Both the position numbers and the translations under genes were made by a program. Below are positions 26,395-33,816 of a DNA stretch of 64,000 nt, piece after piece; the first letter of the stretch is position 1, and the number at the start of each line of letters is the position of its first letter. Below the pieces are notes generated by a model. That model searched no databases. It was given only the letters and a program-made list of their open reading frames with translations, and was not told the origin of the DNA. This stretch comes from Aggregatilineales bacterium. GTDB lineage: Bacteria; Chloroflexota; Anaerolineae; Aggregatilineales; Ch27. The stretch lies in NCBI GenBank assembly GCA_029976025.1, contig JARKNX010000059.1, positions 1 through 64,000 on the forward strand, given 5' to 3'.

Positions 26395-27450
26395 ATGGTT
26401 GCCTTTGGCAGGAAACGCACAGCGCCGCGCGTCGTGCTGGCCGACCGCGTGCTCCGCAAGATGGCCCACGGCGCTTTGCTGTACCGGGACGAAGAGACCG
26501 CCGAGGCGCTGGTCGGCCTGGTGATCCCCGATGAGAACGGGGGCGAGCCGGCCTTCTACATCCTGGATACCATCGCCCCGGAGCATGATGCGATCGCCCG
26601 CGGCAGCTACAGCGTCGAGCAGGGGGACGACCTGCAGGACGAGACGATGTACTGGCTTTCCATTAACTGGAAGCGGTTCCGCGATCTGCGCAGCCAGAGT
26701 TACGGGAAGGCGCTGGCCGCCAAGTGGAATGTCCCCCTGCGCTATCTGGGCGACTGGCACAAACAGCCGGGGGAGATGTTCTGGCCCAGCCAGGGCGATC
26801 TGGAGACGGCGCGGGCTATCCTGAACGATCACGAGAACGATATGTCGCAGATTCTGGCCCCGATCGTGACCGTCGCGCCCCCCTGGGATGCGGATGCGAC
26901 CCCGCCCGGCGACGAATTCGATCTCTACGCCGTTCAGGAGGACGGGCCGCCGGTTCGTATCAATATCTGGTATCTGTCGCGGGATATTCGCCAGTTTATC
27001 GCCGCCCGCCCGGAGGTGGTGGCCGACGATATGCTGCCCAGCCTGCCGCCGCTGGCCTGGCACCTGACCGACCGCCGCCGCTTCCAGGAGGAGTATACGC
27101 TGCTGGCTGAGGATGCTCTGGCGGTCAGCATCGCCGAGTGGGACGCCGACGAGCGCCCGCCGCTGGAGGTGTGCTTCATGGTCGGGCGGATGGGGGGCAG
27201 CCATGTCCTGATCCTGATCACCGATAAGGCGTACCCGGCTGTGCCACCAACAGCGCGCATCGCGCCGATGATCCAGCTCGGGCAGGATGAGGATATGTTC
27301 GAGCGGTTGTGGGCGGAATCCATCCCGTTCCCGACGGAAGCGCTGCCGGGCTGGGCATGGACGCCCGACCGCCGCCTGATTGACCTGGTCAGGGCCGCCG
27401 AGGAGTATCTTTCTGATCGGGGCGAGCCGGGCGCAGTCGAAACGAGATGA
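26395..27450 (+). CDS. JAB/JAMM-like protease fused to a UBC/RWD-like domain; one metal ligand changed
   Basis: A 351-residue protein. The N-terminal part (about 10-150) is a JAB/MPN fold, the family that cleaves ubiquitin-like modifiers: E37 in ETAEALVGLV and then H122-K-Q124-P-G-x5-S132-x2-D135, matching the HxHx7SxxD pattern in spacing but with the second histidine replaced by Q124. The C-terminal part (about 210-345) looks like a second E2/RWD fold (RFQEEYTLLAED, then a strand pair and KAYPAVPPTARIAP) without a suitable catalytic cysteine. That assignment is inference from pattern only. The ATG directly abuts the E2 stop, with GGGGGAG upstream inside the E2 gene, and its own stop overlaps the next start by 4 bp. 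Confidence 0.72.
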   Translation: MVAFGRKRTAPRVVLADRVLRKMAHGALLYRDEETAEALVGLVIPDENGGEPAFYILDTIAPEHDAIARGSYSVEQGDDLQDETMYWLSINWKRFRDLRSQSYGKALAAKWNVPLRYLGDWHKQPGEMFWPSQGDLETARAILNDHENDMSQILAPIVTVAPPWDADATPPGDEFDLYAVQEDGPPVRINIWYLSRDIRQFIAARPEVVADDMLPSLPPLAWHLTDRRRFQEEYTLLAEDALAVSIAEWDADERPPLEVCFMVGRMGGSHVLILITDKAYPAVPPTARIAPMIQLGQDEDMFERLWAESIPFPTEALPGWAWTPDRRLIDLVRAAEEYLSDRGEPGAVETR

Positions 27451-27971
27451 CGAACGCGGCCGATTATGACGCGCTGCCGACGGCAGCCCTCCTGAGCGAG
27501 CTGCTTCACTTCGCCCCGGACGATCTGGCGGCTAACCGCGCCGGCCGTCTGAGCGACGCACAGCGCGCCCTGCTTCGTGCGCGCCAGCGGGACATTATCC
27601 GCCCGCCGCTGCTGACGCTGGGTATTTTCGCCGCGCTGCTGTTCGCCAGCCGGCTGCTGCCCACCACGAATGACGGCGGCTTCGCGCTGGTGCTCGCGCT
27701 GGGCGGTGTTGTGCTCGCTCTGTTCGTACCCCCGGCCATTCGCGACTGGCAGGACCTGCGGGCTGACCTGGAGGCCGGGGAAGTCCTGAGCGTGACCGGG
27801 TCGGCGGCGGCCAATGAGGATTCCGTCCTGCTGCTGGAAGTCGGCGGGCAGTCCTTTCGGGTCAGCCGGGAGGTGCTGCTGGCGCTGGACGCTGATCCGG
27901 TTTACGCCGTATACTACACCGCGCGCAGCCGTGTGGTGCTGGCGATTGAGGCGCTGGACGGGCGCGTCTGA
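27447..27971 (+). CDS. Small two-helix membrane protein within the E2/JAB/E1 unit
   Basis: A 174-residue protein that I do not recognise. An N-terminal helical region (about 1-50, with LLRARQRDI) precedes two transmembrane helices (about 53-68 and 75-93); the rest (about 97-174) is a soluble, beta-rich domain (EVLSVTGSAAANEDSVLLLE, ESVLLLEVGGQSFRVSREVL). It starts in an ATGA overlap with the JAB gene and ends 13 bp before the E1-like gene, so it belongs to the same transcript. It may anchor the pathway to the membrane; the soluble part does not end in a glycine and is not an obvious ubiquitin-like fold. Confidence 0.7.
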   Translation: MTNAADYDALPTAALLSELLHFAPDDLAANRAGRLSDAQRALLRARQRDIIRPPLLTLGIFAALLFASRLLPTTNDGGFALVLALGGVVLALFVPPAIRDWQDLRADLEAGEVLSVTGSAAANEDSVLLLEVGGQSFRVSREVLLALDADPVYAVYYTARSRVVLAIEALDGRV

Positions 27972-27984
27972 AAGCGGGGTAAGG

Positions 27985-28887
27985 ATGACATCCTGGGATC
28001 GCATTGAGAGACTGCTGGGCAAAGACGCTCTGGAATATCTGGCCGGGATGACGGTCGGCATCGCTGGACTTGGCTCCGGCGGCGGCTTCGTGGCTGAGAG
28101 CCTGGCTATGAGCGGCGTGGGCGGTTTTGTCCTGATCGACGATGATGTGCTGGAAGCGGCCAATGTGGTGCGCCATGTTGGCGATTTGCGCGACGTGGGC
28201 CGCCCCAAGGTGGAAGTTGCCGCCACCCTGATCCGCGCCCGCAACCCGGCGGCCCGCGTGACAGCGGTGCAGGGCCGGGTGGAGGACCATCTGGACCGGC
28301 TGTCCGGGGTGAATCTGGTTGTGGTGGGCGTGGATGGCGAGCGGGCCAAGTATGCCATCAACCGGACATGCCTGGCCCTGGGCGTGACTGCGGTCTATGC
28401 CGGCGTCTATGAGCGTGGCGAAGGGGGCGACGTCGTCGTGATCTCTCCGGCGGACCCGCAAGGCCCCTGTTACGCCTGCTGGGCGGACAGCCTGCGCGAA
28501 GGAATCGTGGATCCCGGCGGCGAGGACCTGGACTATGGTATGATTGGGCCAGACGGCACGCTGGAGGCTGAGCCGGGCCTGTGGCTACATGTGGTGCGCG
28601 TGGCGGCGGTCCAGGCCGACCTGGCCCTGAACGAGCTGCTGCGCGGGACTGACCAGTACCACGCCATGCCCGGCAATACCGTCATTCTGGCTAACCGTCC
28701 GCTGGAGATTTTCACCGGCCATATCACGCCGCCTTACGGGGCGGAGTGGCTTCAGATCGCTCGCGACCCGGGCTGTATGGAATGCGGTCAGCGCGACCGT
28801 TTGCAGGATCAGGAAATTGAGCCGGATGAGCAGATAAGCCTTGACCAGTTGATGAGCGATTCAGGTATTACGTATACAGAACAGTAA
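27985..28887 (+). CDS. E1-like (ThiF/MoeB/UBA superfamily) adenylating enzyme
   Basis: A 300-residue ThiF-fold protein. The ATP-binding loop is GLGSGGG (28-34); D52-D54 (IDDD), N60 and the arginine finger R63 (NVVRH), and K75 (GRPK) are where the superfamily has them; D117 lies in VVGVDG. A structural zinc site is formed by C162/C165 (CYAC) and C264/C267 (CMEC), as in MoeB and ThiF. No additional well-placed catalytic cysteine for thioester transfer is evident; C129 is the only other one. The family adenylates the C-terminus of a beta-grasp protein. The neighbours make it the activating enzyme of a conjugation pathway. The ATG at 27985 follows GGGGTAAGG. Confidence 0.88.
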   Translation: MTSWDRIERLLGKDALEYLAGMTVGIAGLGSGGGFVAESLAMSGVGGFVLIDDDVLEAANVVRHVGDLRDVGRPKVEVAATLIRARNPAARVTAVQGRVEDHLDRLSGVNLVVVGVDGERAKYAINRTCLALGVTAVYAGVYERGEGGDVVVISPADPQGPCYACWADSLREGIVDPGGEDLDYGMIGPDGTLEAEPGLWLHVVRVAAVQADLALNELLRGTDQYHAMPGNTVILANRPLEIFTGHITPPYGAEWLQIARDPGCMECGQRDRLQDQEIEPDEQISLDQLMSDSGITYTEQ

Positions 28888-28911
28888 ATGGCGTAAACGG
28901 AGACATAGCTC

Positions 28912-29235
28912 GTGACCGACCATCCCGACAACAGGAATCCGAACCTTCCTGAGGAAGACGACCGGCCCATCGATCAGCCCGCAGCGGGCGGGCCTGACCT
29001 GACCGTCGAATCGAACGCGGCCCCGCCGATAGAAGTCCCGGAGGAGGCCCGCATGGCCGACCGGCTGGAGCGGCTGGGCGGCGAGCCAGCCCCGGCCATC
29101 TCTCCGGAGGAGTTCGCCCGCTTGCAGCAGTCCGGGCAGATCCATATCGATTCGCGCGGGCGCGTCCAGACCAGCCGCCGCGAGGAGACCGACGCCGGTA
29201 TGAGCCTGCGCAAGCGCCGCGCCTGGTACGCCTGA
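28912..29235 (+). CDS. Small hydrophilic protein in the E2/JAB/E1 unit
   Basis: A 107-residue protein read from a GTG with GGAG 10 nt upstream. The N-terminal half is acidic and proline-rich, probably disordered (NRNPNLPEEDDRPIDQPAAG). The second half has a short helix-prone segment (SPEEFARLQQSGQIHIDSRG) and a basic end (MSLRKRRAWYA). It is not a beta-grasp fold and has no glycine-glycine end. It lies 24 bp after the E1-like gene and 15 bp before the PCMT-like gene. A role as a disordered modifier or adaptor is possible but unproven. Confidence 0.6.
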   Translation: MTDHPDNRNPNLPEEDDRPIDQPAAGGPDLTVESNAAPPIEVPEEARMADRLERLGGEPAPAISPEEFARLQQSGQIHIDSRGRVQTSRREETDAGMSLRKRRAWYA

Positions 29236-29250
29236 TCCGGCGCTGGCGCT

Positions 29251-30465
29251 ATGGTCAACGCACCTTTCCCCGATCTGGAGCAGCGCCGCGCGGCGCGGGG
29301 GGAGGCGCTGCGCCGCGACGGAGTCCCCCTCTCGGACGCGCTGGCCGCGGCATTCCTGAAAGTGCCGCGACATCTGTTCGTGCCCGGCGTCTATCTGGAT
29401 GCCGTGTATCGCGACCAGCCCATCGTCACCCGCCGCGATAAAGACGGCGTGCCACTGGGCGGGTCTACCCAGCCCTCCTGGATGGCTTTCACGCTTGACG
29501 CGCTGGAGCTTCAGCCGGGGCAGCGGGTGCTGGAGATCGGCACGGGCACGGGCTACAACGCCGCGCTGCTGGCCGAGCTTGTCGGCCCGGAAGGGAAAGT
29601 CACCAGCATCGAGACGGACGAGGAGACTGCTGAGGCGGCCCGGGCGCATCTGGACCGGGCCGGCTACAGCCGCGTGGAGATCGTGCTGGCCGACGGCGCC
29701 CTGGGCCACGCCGATGGCGCGCCTTACGACCGGATTATCTCGACCGTCAGCGTGTGGGACCTGCCCACCCCCTGGCCCGCCCAGCTCGCGGAGGACGGCA
29801 TCCTGGTCACGGCCCTGACTACCTTCGGCATTCAGTTCAGCGTTGCCCTGGGGAGGCGGCCCGGCGCGGCCCGGCGCGGCGATCTGGTCAGCCGCAGCCT
29901 GTTCCCGATCCGCGCCGTCTCAATCAAGGGGCAGGCGGCCGGCCCGGAACGTTATATCCGGATTCCCGCTTCGGCCATGCAGATAGACTTCATGAGCGAG
30001 GCGCGCATGGACGCCGCCGGGCTGCACACCCTCTTTTCCTCCGATTACGACCTGACTCAGTTTTCGGCTGATATAGGGCGGCACAACCTGGGGATGTTCA
30101 GCTACTACCTGCTGTTTTTCTGCCCGCCCGGCTACGAATTTGTGACCTATGCCGTGGAAGAAGGCCAGTTGGCCTACGGGATGCAGGGGATCGGCTGGGG
30201 GATTGTCAGCCCGACCAGCGCCGCCTTCGTCCCTTACGGAGACGAGCGGCTCATCCACCTGTTCGGGAGCGGCGAGGCGGGTTACCTGCTGGATACGCTG
30301 GCCCGGCAGTGGGATGCCGCCGGGCGGCCCGACCTCTCCCGCTGCCGGATGCACATCACGCCGGCGGGCGCCCGGCCGGCCCTGCCAGCGGAGCCGGAAG
30401 CTGTCGTGCGCGTCGTCGCCCAGCCCGCGCATACCTACACGCTGTGGATCGATCCGGCGCTGTAG
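29251..30465 (+). CDS. Protein-L-isoaspartate O-methyltransferase-like protein with extra C-terminal domain
   Basis: A 404-residue protein. The first 210 residues are a PCMT-type AdoMet methyltransferase: VPRHLFVPG, the GGSTQPS substrate loop, VLEIGTGTGYNAALLAEL (about 94-111), and VTSIETDEE. Such enzymes methylate isoaspartyl residues to start their repair, but PCMT-like proteins also act on peptides in several biosynthetic clusters. The remaining 190 residues (TLFSSDYDLTQFSADIGRHN onward) are not recognised. It closes the E2/JAB/E1 unit. Its end is convergent with the M50-like gene. Confidence 0.78.
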   Translation: MVNAPFPDLEQRRAARGEALRRDGVPLSDALAAAFLKVPRHLFVPGVYLDAVYRDQPIVTRRDKDGVPLGGSTQPSWMAFTLDALELQPGQRVLEIGTGTGYNAALLAELVGPEGKVTSIETDEETAEAARAHLDRAGYSRVEIVLADGALGHADGAPYDRIISTVSVWDLPTPWPAQLAEDGILVTALTTFGIQFSVALGRRPGAARRGDLVSRSLFPIRAVSIKGQAAGPERYIRIPASAMQIDFMSEARMDAAGLHTLFSSDYDLTQFSADIGRHNLGMFSYYLLFFCPPGYEFVTYAVEEGQLAYGMQGIGWGIVSPTSAAFVPYGDERLIHLFGSGEAGYLLDTLARQWDAAGRPDLSRCRMHITPAGARPALPAEPEAVVRVVAQPAHTYTLWIDPAL

Positions 30466-30555
30466 CGGCCCCCACGCCCCGCTGACAGACCGCGAAAATA
30501 CCCGCCGCCGGGGAGGGCTTTTCAGCTTTTCCCGGGCGGCCCTGCCGTTCTGCCA

Positions 30556-31308
30556 TCAGTCCTCGCGCAGGACGCCCAGCCCCAGCAGCAGCCCGATCGC
30601 GCCGAAGCCCAGCGCCAGCGCTCCGGCAAGCGGCCGCCGCTCCCGCAGCAAGCGCAGCCCGCCCACCGCCAGCACTCCACCCGCGGCCAGGTCCGCCTGC
30701 TGGACGATCGCGTCGGCTTCCTGCGGCGTCCGCCCGCGCAGGACCAGGCCCCACTTGAGCAGCGCGCCGCCGTCCAGGCCGGGGTAGGGGAGCAGGCCGA
30801 TCAGGTTGCTGGCGTTGACGGCGGCGGCGACTCCGGCCAACTCTCGCGCTGCCGAGCCGGGGCGCGCTTTGCTGCGCAGCCACAGACTGAAGATCAGCCC
30901 CTTCAGGTTCCAGACCGGCCCGCCCAGCGCCCGGAAGAAATGCTTCCACGGCAGCACGCGCAAATCGTTGGTGAAGTACACGATGCGCGGTATGCCGCCC
31001 AGCACGACCATCTCATCCATCGGCGCGCCGACCAGCCGGGCGCAGAATGCGTGGGCGAAGCTGTGCCCCCACGCGATGCCGGCGGCCACGACTGCGCCCG
31101 CGGCGCCGATGGCGACTCGCGCCGGCCAGGGATGGGCCGGCTGACGCTTCCCTACCAGCCAGGTGATCGCTGCCCACAGGCCCGGCACGATGACCGGCAG
31201 CGACCGCGCGCCGCACCAGTAGACCGGCGTGCCCAGGAAGGAGAACAGCGCCACGCGATGGGGGTTCCGCGTGGCCGGTTGGAGATCGGTTGGCAGCAGC
31301 GGAGACAT
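30556..31308 (-). CDS. M50 (site-2 protease)-like membrane protein lacking the catalytic glutamate
   Basis: A 250-residue polytopic membrane protein with the M50 layout. The zinc motif, normally HExxH, reads H82-S-F-A-H86 (WGHSFAHAFCARLVGAP), so the glutamate that activates water is a serine. The second motif is LPYPGLDGG with D179 kept. GGPVWN (about 129-134) matches the conserved GP segment. It is therefore probably an inactive or changed relative of intramembrane proteases. It stands alone between the E2/JAB/E1 unit, with which it converges, and the GT4 gene at 31384. Confidence 0.7.
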   Translation of the reverse strand: MSPLLPTDLQPATRNPHRVALFSFLGTPVYWCGARSLPVIVPGLWAAITWLVGKRQPAHPWPARVAIGAAGAVVAAGIAWGHSFAHAFCARLVGAPMDEMVVLGGIPRIVYFTNDLRVLPWKHFFRALGGPVWNLKGLIFSLWLRSKARPGSAARELAGVAAAVNASNLIGLLPYPGLDGGALLKWGLVLRGRTPQEADAIVQQADLAAGGVLAVGGLRLLRERRPLAGALALGFGAIGLLLGLGVLRED

Positions 31309-31383
31309 CGCTCGCCTCCTGTTGATCAGGCATCTTTATCTTCAGTGTATCACGACTTCCGGGGCGGGGCGGGGTGAGATGGC

Positions 31384-32505
31384 TCAGCGCGGCAGGCGCA
31401 TCATCTCTTCGTAGACGGCGACTGTCCGGGCCGCGATCTGGGCCTGGGTATAGTACGACTGGACTCTCTCGCGCCCTCTGCGGGCGAGGTCCAGCCGCAG
31501 CTCGTCATCCTGAATCAGGCGGCACAGGGCATATCCCAGCGCCGTGGCGTCCCCTTCTGGCACGACGAGGCCGGCGTCCCCGATCACTTCCGGGATGGCG
31601 CCGCAGTCAGACCCGATCGGGGTCACGCCGCAGGCCATCGCCTCCACCAGGACGCGGCCAAACTGCTCCTTCCAGTTGGGGCGGGTGAGCGACGGCACGA
31701 TCAGGATATCGAGCTGGCGGTAGAAGACGGGCATCTGCATACTGGGGATCTGGCCCATGAAGGTCACCCGCTCGCGCAGGTTCAGCTCATCCACGAGCGC
31801 CTCCAGCGCCGGCTGTTCTGGCCCGCTGCCGACGATATCCAGCCGCCAGTTACCCTGGCAGAAGCGCTCCTCCTGAATCAGGCTCAGCGCCTGCAGCAGC
31901 ACATCGACGCCCTTCTCCGGCACCAGCCGCCCGACAAAGCCCAGCGCTCGCGTCCGTCCGGTGACGGGCCGTGTGGGCGGGCGGAACAGGTCAATATCCA
32001 CGCCGAACTGCGGGATCACGGCCAGCGGGCCGGCGTAGCCTTTCTCCCGCCAGACCGCCGCCGCGCTTTCCGTGCCCATGAGGGCGTAATCCACGTGGCG
32101 CAGGGTCCACCATTCGCCTATGGCGAACGGCGGCGGGTAGCCCCGCCGGATATTCTGCCAGCTAAAGAACAGGCTGCGCGCGCCGGCTCGCCGCGCCTGG
32201 CGCAGGGCCAGCCAGGTCGCCAGGTTGTACGGCTCTTCATCAATATGGACGATATCGGGGGGCGGGTCGAACCAGCGGTCCAGGCCGGGGTAATGATGCA
32301 GGTGGTAGTGCCCGTTCAGGCGGATGGGGGTAACGGCCAGCCGGTAGCCGTCCGTGTAGGAGCGTTCCAGCGCCAGCTCACCGCGTTCATCCCGCCAGGT
32401 GGGCGGGACGACCACCGTCAGATCGACGCCCAGCCGGGCGATCTCCTCCAGTTTGCGCTGGTAGATGCCGACGATGCAGGCTTTGGAAAGCATCAAAACC
32501 CGCAT
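31384..32505 (-). CDS. GT4 family glycosyltransferase
   Basis: A 373-residue GT-B fold transferase. It starts MRVLMLSKACIVGIYQRKLE; donor-binding elements are GFVGRLVPEKGVDVLLQA (about 198), and the family's E-x7-E region appears as EQFGRVLVEAMACGV with the preceding SLTRPNWKEQFG. The ATG at 32505 follows GGGAGGA at 6 nt. The open frame continues upstream to 32742 only by reading through a palindromic repeat, which is not likely to be coding. A TATACT on this strand (32556-32551) may be the -10. Confidence 0.85.
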   Translation of the reverse strand: MRVLMLSKACIVGIYQRKLEEIARLGVDLTVVVPPTWRDERGELALERSYTDGYRLAVTPIRLNGHYHLHHYPGLDRWFDPPPDIVHIDEEPYNLATWLALRQARRAGARSLFFSWQNIRRGYPPPFAIGEWWTLRHVDYALMGTESAAAVWREKGYAGPLAVIPQFGVDIDLFRPPTRPVTGRTRALGFVGRLVPEKGVDVLLQALSLIQEERFCQGNWRLDIVGSGPEQPALEALVDELNLRERVTFMGQIPSMQMPVFYRQLDILIVPSLTRPNWKEQFGRVLVEAMACGVTPIGSDCGAIPEVIGDAGLVVPEGDATALGYALCRLIQDDELRLDLARRGRERVQSYYTQAQIAARTVAVYEEMMRLPR

Positions 32506-32762
32506 ACATCCTCCCACAGGTTCTTTCCGCGAATAGTACTGATGGCCTAGAGTATACCCGCCGTCGGGCGAAATTACCCTGATCCCGGCGAATGATAATG
32601 GATATCGGTTGAACTGGGCGCTGACGTCACCTTTATCCCCGGCCATGCGGCCCATATGACCCTGTGGCTGGCCCCTTTCTCCTCCGCCAGCGGCGTGTGC
32701 TTCCCTCTCCGCCAGCGGAGAGGGACCGAGGGTGAGGTTCAATGTTAGGCCGGAGAATCAAA
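32506..32762. repeat. Intergenic region with a truncated copy of the GGGTGAGGTT palindromic element
   Basis: This spacer contains a 22-bp palindrome (32703-32724, CCCTCTCCG and its inverse around CCAG) followed by GGGTGAGGTT (32730-32739). That is the same right end as the two elements inside the RM gene. The left terminal repeat is missing, so this is a partial copy. Nothing else is recognisable apart from a possible -10 box for the GT4 gene. Confidence 0.65.
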
Positions 32763-32793
32763 CCTGCCCCTCGCGAGGGGGGCGAGGGGCAGG
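32763..32793 (-). terminator. Rho-independent terminator after hsp20-like gene
   Basis: A 12-bp perfect stem (32763-32774 with 32782-32793) with a 7-nt loop; on the minus strand TTTGATTC follows. Confidence 0.7.
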
Positions 32794-32820
32794 CAGATCA
32801 GGGAAACAAGTCAGGACAGA

Positions 32821-33231
32821 TTATCCTTCGATCTTCTTGATCGGGATATTCAGCGGGCGCGCCTCCGGCGCCTTGGGCAGGGTCAGCGTCAGGATGCCGT
32901 TAGTGAAGACAGCTTCGACGTTGTCCGCCTCAATCGGGACGTTGAGGCGCAGGCGGCGCTGGAAGCGGCCTTCCGCTGCCCGCTCGTGAATGAGGTAATG
33001 CACGTTCTCAATGCGGTTCTTGAACTCACCCTGGATGGAGAGCACGTCGTCTTCCAGATTGATGGTGATGTCGTCCGGGTTCAGGCCGGGGACCGACGCC
33101 GTGATCACGAAGGCGTCATCAGTCTCGTAGGCATCGAGCGGCAGGCGATAGGTGCAGCACCCCCCGCTCAGGGCCGGGTCGTCGTTGTGCATAAGGGTGC
33201 GCCAGGGGCTGCGGCGGATCATCATAGTCAT
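32821..33231 (-). CDS. Hsp20 / alpha-crystallin family small heat-shock protein
   Basis: A 136-residue chaperone that holds unfolding proteins. The alpha-crystallin domain (about 28-122) has LPLDAYETDDAFVITASVPG, the FQRRLRLNVPIE strand and the closing NGILTLTLPK; the short C-terminal tail has the IPI anchor (LNIPIKK) that joins dimers into large assemblies. AGGAGG lies 8 nt before the ATG. Upstream (33344-33374) there is a 7-bp inverted repeat ACGCCGT/ACGGCGT that could be an operator. No CIRCE element is present. Confidence 0.93.
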   Translation of the reverse strand: MTMMIRRSPWRTLMHNDDPALSGGCCTYRLPLDAYETDDAFVITASVPGLNPDDITINLEDDVLSIQGEFKNRIENVHYLIHERAAEGRFQRRLRLNVPIEADNVEAVFTNGILTLTLPKAPEARPLNIPIKKIEG

Positions 33232-33405
33232 GGGTTATTCCTCCTGAAAGCAGGTCTCTTTAATTTGGCTCACGATACACCGTATGAGGGTGCAGTTTTT
33301 AATCCTGCCCACAGGATAACCGGGGTGTATTAGAAGTGTGTAGACGCCGTATAGGAGATGTGTAAAAACGGCGTAGATGTTTTATAAGAAGCCTCCGCCG
33401 GGCGG

Positions 33406-33687
33406 CTACTGAGCCGGGGGCGATTCCGGGTCATCGCCGGAGGGGTCGTTGGAGGGGTAGCCGAGGCTGGACAACAGATGGTCCGCGACCAGGCGCAGCC
33501 GGGCCGCGCTGGCAAGCTCAAATTCCGCCCGCATCCGATCGCCCGGGCCCAGGGCGCTCGCCTGTTCTTCCATCTCGCTGGCCCGGGTTTCTAGCTCCCG
33601 GATCAGCGCCGCGATACGCGTATCATTGGCGCCTTCATTTTCGGCCCAGTCAAAGCTGCTCGCCAGAAAGTCGCAGTTATAGTCCAT
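33406..33687 (-). CDS. Conserved-looking small hypothetical protein
   Basis: A 93-residue soluble protein beginning MDYNCDFLASSFDWAENEG, followed by a long predicted helix (TRIAALIRELETRASEMEEQ) and another (MRAEFELASAARLRLVADHL), then an acidic tail. I do not recognise it. The ATG at 33687 follows AGGTCAG; a longer frame reaches a GTG at 33747 without a ribosome site. Confidence 0.5.
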   Translation of the reverse strand: MDYNCDFLASSFDWAENEGANDTRIAALIRELETRASEMEEQASALGPGDRMRAEFELASAARLRLVADHLLSSLGYPSNDPSGDDPESPPAQ

Positions 33688-33816
33688 TTTCTGACCTGCG
33701 TGCGCGATGCACATAGTGTTGACAGGAGGTGGCGTAGCCGGAGACACTCAGCAGAGGCGACGTTACCATGAATTATAGCATGCCTTTTAAGCATATGTCA
33801 ATTATTTATATATCTT

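Noticed and set aside
27447-27971. Ubiquitin-like modifier hidden in the membrane protein's C-terminal domain
   Set aside because: The domain is about 75 residues and beta-rich but does not end in glycine and shows no beta-grasp pattern I can follow.
32506-32742. N-terminal extension of the GT4 protein
   Set aside because: The extra 79 codons come from a palindromic repeat and intergenic DNA; the ATG at 32505 has a good ribosome site and the usual GT4 start.
33232-33340. CIRCE heat-shock operator upstream of hsp20-like gene
   Set aside because: The TTAGCACTC/GAGTGCTAA inverted repeat is not there; only an unrelated 7-bp inverted repeat is seen further upstream.
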